This document shows positions 45,268 to 58,200 of a stretch of DNA of 64,000 nucleotides, in pieces (positions within the stretch are counted from its first letter, which is position 1; the number at the start of each line of letters is the position of its first letter). Under the pieces are notes generated by a model. That model was given only the letters and a program-made list of their open reading frames with translations, ran no database searches and was not told where the DNA came from. The position numbers and the translations under genes are program-made. The DNA comes from Chrysaora quinquecirrha (lineage: Eukaryota; Cnidaria; Scyphozoa; Semaeostomeae; Pelagiidae), in the NCBI GenBank assembly GCA_014526335.1, contig JACTAT010000002.1, positions 6,843,687-6,907,686 of the forward strand, given 5' to 3'.

Positions 45268-48200
45268 ATGTCCCAAGATGCAGAATACTATTTCACAATT
45301 ATTGGTATGTGTCTTGTTCTATTCATTGCAATATTCGGCAACGTTATTACCATAATGGCAACATGTAAATTTCATACACTGCAGACGAATACACATATTC
45401 TCATTGCCAATCTTGCAATCTCTGATATCCTCATTGCATCACTTGCAGCGCCTCTTCGACTCGTCGATCTTTCCGGCAGTAAATGGTCGAACAAGATTGA
45501 TAACTGCCGAGTAATAATTACCCTTACGTCTTTCTTCTGCAATGCTTCTGTGCTGAATCTCACGTTAATAAGCATCGATCGCGCAAAGAGCATTGTCTCG
45601 CCGTTAACTTATAACCACGCCGCAAACAGAACAAGACTTACTGCTCAAATCCTCATTTCCTGGGTTCTAGCAATCATTATATCATTTTACCCTATGCTGG
45701 ATATGGTTGGATCGACAATGGAAACAACTCAACGAATGGGATCGTTGAAGTCTGCAGATATCTGACAGTTCTTGATAAATATTACGTACTATTCGTGTTT
45801 ATAACTGCCGTTTTTGTGCCATTCCTAATCATGGTCATTTCATATATTTATATACTTCGTGTTGCAATTCGTCATTTGAAAAGAATTTCAGCCGTTGAAG
45901 TCAGCATCAAAAGAGCTGTACATGCTAATCAAGAAGCAACGACAAACCAAGAAATAGAAAGTAAGTGAGTTAGCTGATTTTTAAAATATTGTATAGCCCT
46001 GGGGAATACTCAGCGTTGAGACCTGGAAGATTACTTGTTTGAGGCTTTAAGCCTGGTTTTCATATAGCCAAAAGTGGCTGTACCAGTGCCATTGCTGAAT
46101 TTATGCTCAACTTTCCCGGCCCTTATGACGCTTTTGCCACTAGTAGATTTTAATCGGCGACGTGTGTGTGGCACTTGCCTTTGTTCTCATTGAGCACATG
46201 ACTGTAACAAGCCAATCAAACGCGAGGAAATATGAAACCATTCTATAGCAGCCACTGTAGCACTGGTACAGCCGTGTCTCAGCACTGGCCCCGCCACGTA
46301 TTGCTTTATGGAAACGAAACGTCGCAACACTTTCTCAGCGCTGGTACAGCTGTGTCTCAGCACTTGCACAGTCACTCACGGCTATATGGAAAGCAGGCTT
46401 TAGGCCTGGCTAAACTACGAGACATCTGTCTATCCCCTCGACGTCTCCTAGCTTAAGCCACGTCGGAAACTTTGTAGCGAGCGATAAATTCGTAGCGAGA
46501 GACACACAAATGTTTCTGGGAGACAAAAGAAATATTTGCTTCCGCGACCTGAGGGACATGTTGCTCGCTAGTCACTCACATGTTTAGCCACCCATGGAGA
46601 CACACCGAATACAATGCCATGCGCGACATGTCTCTTAGTTTAGCCACGGCTTTAGACTCACTACATAAGTCCAGCTTCTTCAATAGATGTTGTTGCTGTT
46701 GTTTTTAACAATCGCTCAGTGTGAAGCGACAAATCAAAATGAGGGGAGCGTAAACTAGCCTCGTGTAGTAATTCTAGTTGAGACAAGCGTTCTCTTAAAC
46801 GCCCCTTATGGCTAGGCCACCTTAGTTCACCATTTTGGTTACCTAGTTGCAATTTTTGTGCTATGCTGGCTCAGGTGTGAGTGCCTTTGTGGTGCGAGAA
46901 GTCCTATTTCTTGGCATGTGCTTAGGATAGTGCTAGAGGGCAGGCAGGCTACGATAGATTACCGAATAAAGATACAGACAGACAGACAGGCAATTTGGGG
47001 GGATAGGTACCCTACGACTGCTTGGGACCCTGCCAAAACTTTTGATGTTGAAAGCCAACTCGTCTTGTCTAAAACCACGCAACTTTTGCTTCGTGATTTC
47101 CTTTTCTAAACAATATTAGCATACAGAAAGATTAACATCCTTTGCCAGTTTTGGAGCCTTTAGTTTCTAGGCATTAAGTTTCCAGTAAGAAAAAACGCTT
47201 GAAATGGGCTGTGAAAACCAAATAGTGTCTTCGCATTAGAAAGGCGTTTTGGCCAGGTGGCGAACATGTTCAATCAAGGAAAAAACGTTACAATAACGCA
47301 TCCTTCTTTCTTTAATTGATCTTTCCAAGTAAAATATAAACATTTGAGTTAAGACATCATTCTTAACCGATCTGACGAGGTGATCATCTGAAAATTTTCA
47401 AGTTTTCTTCCCCACGTATTCCTGAATGCTTTTGTTAGATACATTTTAACAGTTAATATCTAGTTAAGCTAAAGTCAAAAGGCTTTCTACACTTACTGAA
47501 CGAGTCATAGCTCTTGCCCCGAGCTCTTGCTTCTTAGACCATCTAATAGATAGGTCGCTCAGAGCAACTGAACTGAGAGATCCAATTCAATTTTGTGTGT
47601 GTCTATTTTCGCTGTTGCCAAAGCTTGCTGTTTCTGTTTGCGAACTGTGGGACTTACGTAATGAGTTTGTCATATCGTATTTATCTTGTGTTTATCTTTG
47701 AGGCTGTATGGTTCTCTTCCTGGTAGACCCGTAAGAGCCAAGAGACAATTAGGAGACGTTTTTTAGCTCTTTTTATTATGTGTTGATAAATTAACAACTA
47801 ACTAATATTAAAGTTCCTTGTTGCTCTTCTTCTCTTCGCCAACTCTGCGTCCGACTGACGACTGACTTCTTCAACCCTGCTTAAGCGTTCCTCCGGTGGT
47901 TGTGCTCTAACTGGTACACACGTTGAGAGCACATTGAATTTGTGAAACTTAAGAAAGTTCTGTTGCATATTTTCACTCTTAAGTACAGTCGTTCGTCTTG
48001 TGGTATTTGTGCAATGTATACAGTGCCTTAAACTGTGCATTCGCAGAAATACTGCCAAAATTTTTGCTAAGAAACACAAGAAAGCTTTCGTACTGAAAAC
48101 ATGAAATATCTAAGAAATTTTAGATACTGACCGAAAAAAATGTGTATCCTATGAAATCGGACTAGTTGCTGATATTGCACCTACTTTAAGATAGCAGTTA

Positions 48201-48640
48201 CTGTAACTTACAACTAGCTAGCGTTAGTTCTGTTGTATCGTAGGCTGACATACGCCTGACTTAAAGGCTTTCTTTTTCACATTGTAGCTCTTCCATCTAC
48301 GATAAATAGAAATACCACAAGAAATCGACCAAGAAACAAAACAAAGCCAACAACATACAGAGCTTATTTATTCATGAAGGAACTCAAGGCAGCCAAAATG
48401 GTAGCTATCGTTATCGGCTTATTCGTTATCTGCGTCGTCCCTATCGTTCTCGTGGACATTGCTGAGATAGCATGTGGATACCCTTGTGCTCCAAAATGGT
48501 GCGTTATTTTAGGGGTTTGCTTATCGTACGTGAACCCAGCCGCTAATGTATTCGCATATGCAACAATCAGCACAGATTACAGAAAAGCATATCAAAAAAT
48601 TCTAAAATCAATGTTATTCTGTAGAAATAACAGAATTTAG
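45268..48640 (+). CDS. Rhodopsin-like (class A) GPCR, two exons, one frameshift
   Basis: Exon 1 (45268-45960) encodes TM1 with FGNVITIM, TM2 with LANLAISDILIASL, and TM3 ending in SIDRAKSIVSPLTY (DRA replaces the usual DRY). TM4 follows (ISWVLAIIISFYPML). The frame then stops at 45765, while homologous reading resumes two bases on (VEVCRYLTVLDKYY, then TM5 LFVFITAVFVPFLIMVISY). The break lies between about 45700 and 45744 in extracellular loop 2. A GTAAGT donor follows at 45961. Exon 2 (48288-48640) joins in phase (A|CT) and encodes TM6 (KMVAIVIGLFVICVVPIV) and TM7 with NPAANVFAY, in the place of NPxxY, and a short tail. It is a plasma-membrane receptor of unknown ligand, in the amine/adenosine/melatonin-like range common in cnidarians. 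A one-base assembly error or a recent pseudogene would both explain the shift. Confidence 0.85.
46050..46399. mobile_element. MITE family C (AGCCTGGTTTTCATATAGCC ends) in the GPCR intron
   Basis: Left end AGCCTGGTTTTCATATAGCC; the right end GGCTATATGGAAAGCAGGCT is its imperfect inverse. TTA lies outside both ends (46047-46049 and 46400-46402). The inside has repeated CAGCACTGGTACAGC / GCTGTGTCTCAGCACT blocks. It directly abuts the family-B element that starts at 46403. Confidence 0.7.
46403..46650. mobile_element. MITE family B, copy 3, back to back with family C element
   Basis: Starts GGCCTGGCTAAACTACGAGA and ends ..CTCTTAGTTTAGCCACGGC. TTTA on both sides (46399-46402 and 46651-46654). The body matches the copies at 5318 and 35490 in inverted orientation. 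Confidence 0.7.
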
Positions 48641-49200
48641 TATTCATTTAATGTATTTATTGTACATACATAAAGGTTTTCTGTAAAACCCCTTACTTAA
48701 TAATGTTTTAAACAAAGGCAAGATAAGTATAAGTATAAGTTATTGAGCCCTTTTGACTTTTTCTTGAGACTTTCTGCAGATTTTAGCTAGTTCATGATAA
48801 TTTCAACGTTTTATGCGACTTATTTGACAGGAATTCTTTGTCAATGAACAATGTAGGCCAAAATGAACATTATATTTTCGTGACATCATGAATGTGTGTG
48901 TTACATTTTCCATCGTTGGAACAGCTATGTTTTAAAGTTGGTCTAACAGCTATAGGCATAGAACTTTTAACTTTTCACTATTGAATTTAATTGAGAATTT
49001 GTCTTTCGAAATTACTAAATCATTGGAGAAGTATGGGTGGATCTTTATCTCCAAAAAGCGAAACAAATATGTTCCCCGAAAAAAACACCCTTTTGCGTGG
49101 CGCACTTTGCATTTTGTTAACTGAATTGAATTGCAATTTGGTTCTGCAATCCCATAATGCAGCTGTCGCCGCACGTGGTTTCTTCTTTCCATCAAACAAA
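48641..49200. other. Intergenic between GPCR and WDR75
   Basis: GPCR 3' UTR and the likely WDR75 promoter. Short ORFs on both strands overlap the proposed WDR75 exon 1 and are not supported. Nothing else is seen. Confidence 0.35.
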
Positions 49201-52200
49201 ATGGCCGAGGATGAGAAGAGTTGCGGATCTCGAAATGCTTTCAAGAAAATTCGATGTAACCTCAATTATTTAGTCACACACCGAACACGTATTAGCAAAA
49301 ATAAAAAGTAAGCTTATTTTTATATAAAGAGCTATTTTTGCAGCTGATATGTCGCTTCTTGAGTGGCACACAGATAAGACCAAAAAGCTTTTTTTAGGCC
49401 ATGCATGGCGGCCATATCATGATGATAAATGGCCTGATGTTGGCTGGATATGATATGAAGGGCTAACTTTTTCAGGCAAGACAGTCAGTTAGCCTAGGTC
49501 ATGTCTTTTATCCAGTGGGCGAGGAGGTTAAGTGCAAAAACGAAAGGTTTAATTGCTGTGCCATATTAATTTTCAAAGAAGATCCGCACACAGGTTGGAA
49601 CGTGTACGCACTGTGGACGGAAGGCTATTGTTTTCGAAACAATAGGAGTATTGTTTTGTATTGTTTTAGCCAAAATTGCACACAAGATTTCTTCCGTGCG
49701 TACAACAAAGTTTCCAACGACCCCCACCCAGGTTGGGACTTGAGTCTGTGTGGCAACTATACTATGCGCAATTTTAGGTGCGCAGTGCACACGAATTCCA
49801 GTCTGGTATGCACTGAACGAATTGCGGTGAAAACAATGCCCCTATTGTTTTGAGAACAACCCTATTGTTTGGAGAACAATAAATTCCAGCCTAGGACTCA
49901 AGAAGTTAAGTGCACTATTATCTCCACTTTTTGGGATGCTCCAGGTTGGAAAACATGCAATTTTCAGCCTTTGCATAGTTGCAAGCTGCTTGAAAAATCC
50001 CTGCTATACTGCTGTCATTTGCACCATCAAAGTCCTTGAAGGTGCTGTGGCTTTATGCAGCTGGCTAGTGGTGTAAGAAGCTCCACAAGGTTGGGATTTG
50101 AGCCCAAGCAACAGTAGCATCACAGCCAGGAATGAGGTCTCCCTTAGTTAACCTACTGCTGAGCTTAGATCCTAGTGAATGGTGCTAAACCACCCCCCTT
50201 CACCATCACTATCCTGTTGGGATCATAAGCTGGTAGATTGAACAAGTTAATGCTAGTGGCCCTTCATATTTTTCTCTCCAAAGACAAGTGTGGACATTTT
50301 TTTGAATGCTTTTGCTGATTATTCACCTTTATGTTTCTGCTTTGAAGGATCGTTCTTTGTGGTTGCGGTAACAAAATTGCTGTATTCAGCATCAAGTCGA
50401 GACAGGTTGTACGCAAACTTGAAGGTCATGGATCAGACATTTTGGACTTCTATTTCAGAGCAAAAAATCCCCTTCAGGTGAGCCATAGATAAAATCTTGT
50501 ACCTGTAAAAAGTAACTTTGAAATTTGGAAGACTTTCCAACCACTCCTCCCACTCATATAGCTATAGGGAGGGGAGAGGTGGATATATAGATATATTGCA
50601 CAAGATCTTTTGTAAAAGGGAAAAGCCATCTCTTATCTTAAAATAACAAATTACCCTTAGGAGGTTTTGGGGGAGCATCAAGTCAATTTGAATATGCAGG
50701 CCACTTCAGAGATATACTCGAGGTCCTTTACACCGTCTGACCCCCCATCTTGTTGGTAATGATTAAATAATGAAGTTGTCTGTGACTGAGCCAAAATGAT
50801 CAAAATTTTTTTTATTCTATTTATGTTTCTAAAGGTGATTTCTGCAGCTGAAGATGGTGAAGTAATCATCTGGGATTACACAGATGGGACCATTGTAAAG
50901 GTACATTTTGCACTTATTTTGCGGTTTCTTTCAAGTGCCTGACACGACACTGTATTATTTTTATTGTAAGGCTGTCAGCTGTAGAGATAGAGACCTGCAG
51001 CTAGTGCTCTAATATTGTAAAATGATGCCCTGTGTACTCATTTACCAACAACATCAGAAGGATGGACAGCTGAGTTGTCTTTGGGCTTGTGGAAAGTGGT
51101 CCCAATGAGATTCAAACTCAGAAACTACTGACGATCAGCAAACCAAAGATGTTTCTCGTCTTTTTTGCTATCAAGAACATATGGATAGTCTTATCTTACA
51201 TGTCAAACAAGCACCCAAGTCAGTTACATCATTCCATGAATATTTTTTTCTTTTTAGAGGCTTTCAGTGCAAGGTCCAATTCATTGTTTCCTAGTGGACC
51301 CTAAAGATGATGATGTCATTTATGTGAGCAAGGAAACGAAACGTAAGAAATTCAGTTTCAATTTGTAATTTATGTTGCTTTTCTTTTGGTGAAATTTTTG
51401 AAATGGCAATATTGGAAACCTGGACCTTGGACCCGGGCAAAAGGGACCCTGATCCACAGGTGATCATTGACTCAGATTGCAGACCAATTGCCAACTGTTA
51501 TAATTATGTGGACTCCAGGTTAAATTTTTAATGCACACATACGCCATTGGATATCCCACAGAGTGTACAGCAATTTGGCACATAGTATAGCAAAACCTTG
51601 ACAAGCTTTTGACAAGAAAGACCCCTGCATCAGACCACCTAGGGTAACCTTCCCTCTTGGTTGCATAAACTCTGGTTAGACTAACATCTGGTTGCCAACT
51701 GTTATAATTATGTGGACTCCAGGCTAAATTTCTTTAAATAAATACACATGGGCAATTCACTCCTTGGAATCTCTACACCCTCAGCTGGAATCTCTATTGT
51801 TTTCATAGGAACCTTACAAGAATCCTTTTTTTTCAATAGGAATCTTGTATGCTTTTTCAGGAGTAAAATGCCCCTTGTGAATACAGTACAGGCCATAAAT
51901 AACTTAACCTATGCGAATTTTATGCAATTGCTGAATTGATGCTGAATTAAATGCGAATCTGGTCGAATCTGAATTTGGTGTTTTCTTCTTGAATTTTACG
52001 AATTTCGCTTCATGGTTTTGCGAATTTCGCTGCAAATTTGTTGCACAATGCCTTGTGCTCAAGTGCTAATCGTTTGCGAACATAAGGCCTCTAGAATCTT
52101 ATGCGAAATGATATCAAAACACGGAAGAATTTATATAGAAAGGGAATGGAAAAAAGAAATGTGGAATTACAATTTTATCGTGTTTAAAACGCCGTTTTAA

Positions 52201-55200
52201 ATCAAAATAATCCTGTTCGAAATTCGGGGAGATCTATTAGAATCACCGTAACCTTTGCTAATGAAACAGAGAAAACCAAGTTATAAGACTTGACAAAGCA
52301 AAAAATATCGTGCCTACAGGTTTACAATAACTCAAAATTGCTAAAGGTGTTGAATTCATGATTTTAATGAGGGAGAAAACCATTACAATATCAACACGAT
52401 TTCGGCATCGAAGAAGGGAAAGTGGACTGAAGTTCATTAAGGTTCCGATAGAAAATAATTACTTAGCCGTGTTTTGGATATTTCAAACCCAAAACAATAG
52501 CTCAATCGCTCCGACTTGCAAATCGTATCAGTATACAGTCGCTATGTTTCGTTACAGCAATCGTTTAATAATTGTTACGTTACAACACGTTTAATAATCG
52601 TGTTCTACCGTATAAATTCAAGTCTCCTCATTCAAATGCCGTACTGAATTATAACTTGTTTTTCAGTGTTATAACTTGCTTGGTGTGACGCTTCGATCTT
52701 ATTCAATCTTGATTTCGCAAATGATTTCAAAATGCAATGAAATTCGCAAATCCTTACACAATCCTCACACTCTTTTTGAAAGCGATTGCGCAAACGAAAT
52801 TCGTTTTCGAATATGAATTCGCAATCAAATTTCGTTTGCGATTTTCGCATGTGCGAATTTCGAAAGTTTTCGTACGCAAGTGCGAATTCGTACGAAAACA
52901 AGGTTAAGTTATTTCTGGCCTGTACTGTACATACAGAACTGGGTATCCTATTGAGCATACAACAATCTGGCATACAGTATAGTGAAACACTGACAACCTT
53001 TTGACAGGCAAGACATGAGACCATCTAAGGTTATCTTCCCTCTTGGTTGCTAAACTCTGGTTTTGCCTTATAGTTTCATACCCTGTACCAAAATTTTGTT
53101 TCATTTTTCATTGCAGAAGATTCTCGTGATGGAATAAGTTTGATGAGGATAGATCTAAATGTCACCAAAAAGAAAGATAAAGACAAACTCTGCCATGACA
53201 CTATTAGTTCGGTTGGATTTGGCTCTAAGATGGTAGCAATCAGCAGAGAGGTTAGAAAATTTATCTCTTGTGTTGTGTTGTCTTGCATCCAGCAGCATGC
53301 TTCGACGTTTTTGTACTTGATGATTTGAACGAATGGTATGAAAATATGTAATTTAACAAGGTGGTCTATTGGGGGTGATGGCATGCTCCCCAGGAAATCT
53401 TTTGAGTCTAGAATTGCCCTGATGTCATTTTATGACTCAAATATGCAAGACTCAATAACAAAACAATGCCATTTTGCAAAATACGGCAGAAAATTCCCAG
53501 CTGTACTGATAGACTTTCGATAAGCCTCCACAGGCTAGAAAGATATGAATAAAAGTATCTGAAAAATTTCCTTTTCCTCTAGGGAGAATATGTAGTTTCA
53601 ATAAAAAGAAAAAGATTGATAATATATTCAAGGATAGAAAAGAAAGTAAGAAGGTAAAGTATTTCTTGTCCTTTTATGAGAATGAAAGCATAATGCAACG
53701 AAAAATCATTTCGCTTTGACGTCTTTACATGTGAAAGTGTTGTTTTATTTCTTTTTCAACTGTCATCATTAAGATGCTTCTAAAAGACAGGGCTTGTAGA
53801 TGATGAAATAGAAAATTTGCAAAATGCACAATTTTTTAAGATTCAAAAAGTTGTGTTGTAGAAATATGTAGTCTGCCATATCTCTTTTAAGTTGATCTTG
53901 TTTGAAAGTAACTACATTGTAACATTTATGAGAATGTTTAGGACCTGATCAAACGATCAAAAATTGCTGACCAAACATTTGAGATTACACTGTTGGCCAC
54001 GTCACAAAACATTGCATGAAAAGCATAATTTTATGCTTGTATCAAGTAAAAATTGTCTGATGAGCAATGTTTTTTGTTGCAGCCAAACTGTCAAACATTG
54101 TGTTAAACAAGCAAATGTCAAATGTTTGATAAAATGCTTAATGGTTTGGCGAAGGCATCTAAAGCCAAAATGAATTTCCAACTGATTGCTTTATGAATGT
54201 AATTATTCACTATTAGCTATACTCATGGTTATGACAAGTTCACATGCATTGCATTTCATCCAACAAAACTAATGATTGCGACTGGGGACTCCAAAGGAAA
54301 AATAGTTTTATGGTAAGCTGATGGTCAACATTTTTTTGGTTTTTCAGTGAAAATTTAACTCACAACTGTTGTTTAATCCATAACATGCGTGCCTTTTATA
54401 AGAAATCTTATGTTTTTTGTGTCTGATTTCACCATCATATCGTTCTCTTTGTATCCTTGTTATAACTTGTTTTTCACTTCCCGGCAGCATTGCATTTCGC
54501 CTGCTTGGTTGTCTGGCTTGAAAAATTATTAAGAAACTTCAGTTCTGTACAAATATAATCTTAAGCAACGCAAAAATTTTATTTACCACAAAAATCGAAA
54601 GCGATTGCTCTATGGAACAATAAAAACACGCTATTAAAACAATAGAAATAAAACTCGCAGGAAAGAAGGACGATGGACGTACTGAATGACCAAAAATATG
54701 ACTTCTTTTCTTTTTTTCCTTCTTACATATATAATTTACGAAAATTAGTTGAATAAAAAATAGCAACTATTCAGCAACTTTAGATCCAGATATTGGCTAC
54801 AAAATAAGCAGCTTGAGATCTGACCAAAATTCTAAGTTGCTTATAAAAAACCGTGTATTCAGAAATTCAATAAAATCTGTAAAACCTTTCAGGCAAGATT
54901 TTGAGGGTTTCAAAACACCTATGACAGCTGAATTACATTGGCATGCTCATGCAGTTAAAGACCTGGCCTTCACAAATGATGGTAAGTGGTAATTTACTAT
55001 TTCTTTTTATTCTAGGTAGGTATACAGCTCTTTCACCTTGTGGGTATTCTCTTTTAACAAGTTCTGTTTTCTCATGTGCTGTCTAAATTGTTCCCTTATT
55101 TATTGAATCATTCTCATACATGACATTGCTTGTTTGTTAAACTAATGGGGCAACAATAGGAGATCTTTCTTGGGTTTTGTTTTCACTTTACCAGATAGCT

Positions 55201-58200
55201 TTTGGACTCATTATGGAGCATCTTGATTTTCACAACATTGTTGATTTCAAGTGCTGTGATTATGGTGTATGGAATATTTATTGTTGCGTCTTGATTCATG
55301 TTGGATAGGCCCATTCACATTATACCAATTGCCAACAAGACAATAGGAAATTTCAATACTAAGTCCCCACTCACAAAAGAATGTTGATGACTTATCAGAG
55401 CAGATCGATTTTCCTATCACCTACAAAACAGAGTGAAAATTTCTCCGTTTTTTGGAGCGTTTAGCATCTCATAGCTCTAGCATGTTGTAAGCACCAAAAA
55501 GTATCCCATACAAACATAAAGACACGCTGAAAGCTATCTGGTATAGTGTAAACATGGCCTTGATCTCTCTGGGGAAAATATAATTGTTTAGGGCAGGAAA
55601 TGAAAATTGTTTGAGGAAGCAAGTGTTTGAGATAGCGAGAATGCAAGTTAGTGGCTGTCTACTGTGTTTCCTACATTGTTAAAGGCACTATCGAAGCTAG
55701 CTGTAGTTATTTCCATTCTACATCTAGTCAAACAGTTGCCAAGATTACTGTTTCTTCATATAGGTCGCTAGTTAACGTATTACTTGTTAAAATAGCATTA
55801 CCCAATGAAGCTACATATCTGATGTGCTAGGGAGTGCACTGTTTAAACTTTTTGCAGAGGCGCACTTGCTAGGGGTGTGCTTGATTATTTTTGTGATGGT
55901 GACAATATGGACAATGTCGAAATATCAAAGAATTTGTTTTTAACTTGCTATTTTTGTCTGGAATTGCAATTTCGGCTAAGCAAGGTATAGATCCCTGTGC
56001 TTGAAGGAAGAAAAGGCCATTGTAAAGTAAAGATGGATTTCCAGTCAGTGCATTTTTTCGTTCAAATTTTGATTTGAGCATGTATAATCCAACACATTCG
56101 ATTTCCGCACTCTTTTCTGGTGCGGGTATCGAAAGAAGGTACTTTTTCTAAAGCCGGTTGTCAAAAGGGATATTTTAAGGGATATTTTGTAGAGTAGACT
56201 GTTACTTCAATGTTGCGCAGTGTATTTCTTACATTTTTTTAGTATACTTTTCTCCGATTTTTTCTCAAGCCGGGTATCATTTCAAAGGGGAAATTCTAGA
56301 CCCGGGTCAAAATATCATTTCCTGGAGTGCACCCCCATCTGATTAAAGTCAAGTAGCCCCCCTTCCCCAGGATCAGAAGGCCGGCGGTACTTAGTAGAAC
56401 AGAATAGAATAACATTGACTAAGAAAGACTGTAAAACCATAAGAAGCAGCAAAGAGACACAGATGCAATAAAGTTCAATATTTAATACTTTTTGGAGATC
56501 TGAGTTGTAGATCTTCCTGGTGAAGTATGGTCATTTACTGTACATTAAATTGTCTGAATTTCTCTTAATGCGTGGAAAACTCATTTTCCTTTAGGTTTAT
56601 ACTTAGTATCAGGTGGAACTGAAGCAGTTCTGGTCACATGGCAATTAGAAACATTAGAAAAAGATTTTATACCGAGACTTGGCGCTCCAATTAAGCATTT
56701 ATCGATTTCTGATGATGATACATTGTATGCCATTGGCCTCTCTAATAACTGTAAGTGTTCTGTTTTATTTCTCAGTAGATAGGTAATGGTTTGTTTTGAA
56801 CTGTTTCAATTTACCTCTTAAAATATCACCTTTTCAATGAAAAAACTATGGAATTCTGTAATGAATGTTGGCTGAGAATACCTTTGGAGACAAGCTTGTA
56901 CTCCAGTATAGATGGAAATTCTTTAAATCAGATTGTCTTTAATCAGGAATACAAGGTTTTGTTCTCAATAGGCCTACGTTTGTGTGCTGAATTTGCATCT
57001 GAGTTTCAGCATAGTCATGTTTGCTCTGAAAGTTCATAGTCATGGTTTCTCTGTCAGTTCATAAGATATGTAATAAACAATAGTAAAGCAGCTAACTCAT
57101 GCTCATATAATTAGTTCATGCAACTGGCTTTTGCTTTTCTGGCTGCAAATTCTGGTAGGATGTAGCTTCTTCAGCCTTTAAAGTTAAGCTTCCACAATGC
57201 CTTAAAGGGAAAATATGAGCATTATATCACCCCTCCTATGTTTTTTCATGATTTTTTGTGTGCATCTTAAATCATGCATAAATTAAATACGTTATAGAGT
57301 ACTTGAAACAGTCTTGAAAATTTTGCATTTGTTTTCTAGCTGTAAAGATCATCTCATCAGTTGACAAGAAGCTCCACTGTGCATTGAGAGGATTAGCAGC
57401 CGGTAAAACTTATACCTTACATTGATGTTTATATTTGTTGTAAGAACGTAAGATCAACTGTCCGATCGATTGACTGATTGATTGATTGATTACTTGATTA
57501 ATCGACTGATTGATTGATTGCTTAATTGATTACTTGATTAATTGACCTGTTGATTGATTAATTGATAAACTGATTGATTGATTGGTTGATTGACTCATTG
57601 ATTACCTCATCGATTGATTAACTGATTACTTGATTAATTGACTGTTTGATTGATTGAGTGATTCATTGATTGGTTGATATGTTGATTGGTTAACTGGTTG
57701 ATTAATAGGTTAATCAATTGATTGATTAATTGACTCGTTGATTGAACAAATGTTTGATTCATTGGTTGATTGAGGGAAGAAGGAAGCATTAGAATCTTCA
57801 CCTAACGAGTTCTGCATTCTAATCACGATTCGTTGATCTTTTGATTGGTGTATTGGTTGATCTAACAACAGACAAGAAGAAGATAGAGGTTAAACGCCCT
57901 TTAATATACGGTGAAAGGGAGGGGGGTACAAATGCTATACACAGTTATTTCTGCTGCATTTTTTAATTGCAATTTGCAGACATTTTTCCAAAGTTGAATA
58001 TACTTGTACTGGCTTTGTACCAATATAGGTATCTATCACCGTTCATAAAACATCTAGTTTATTATTTCTTGTTTCATTTTTAGGACATTGCACTTCAGCT
58101 CCTATGAATTACGACCCAAGAACAGATAAACTTGTACTGCCTGGATCTCCTGCTGGTCGTCTGCAATTCTATGACCCAAACCAAGACTCTGTTTCTTTAA

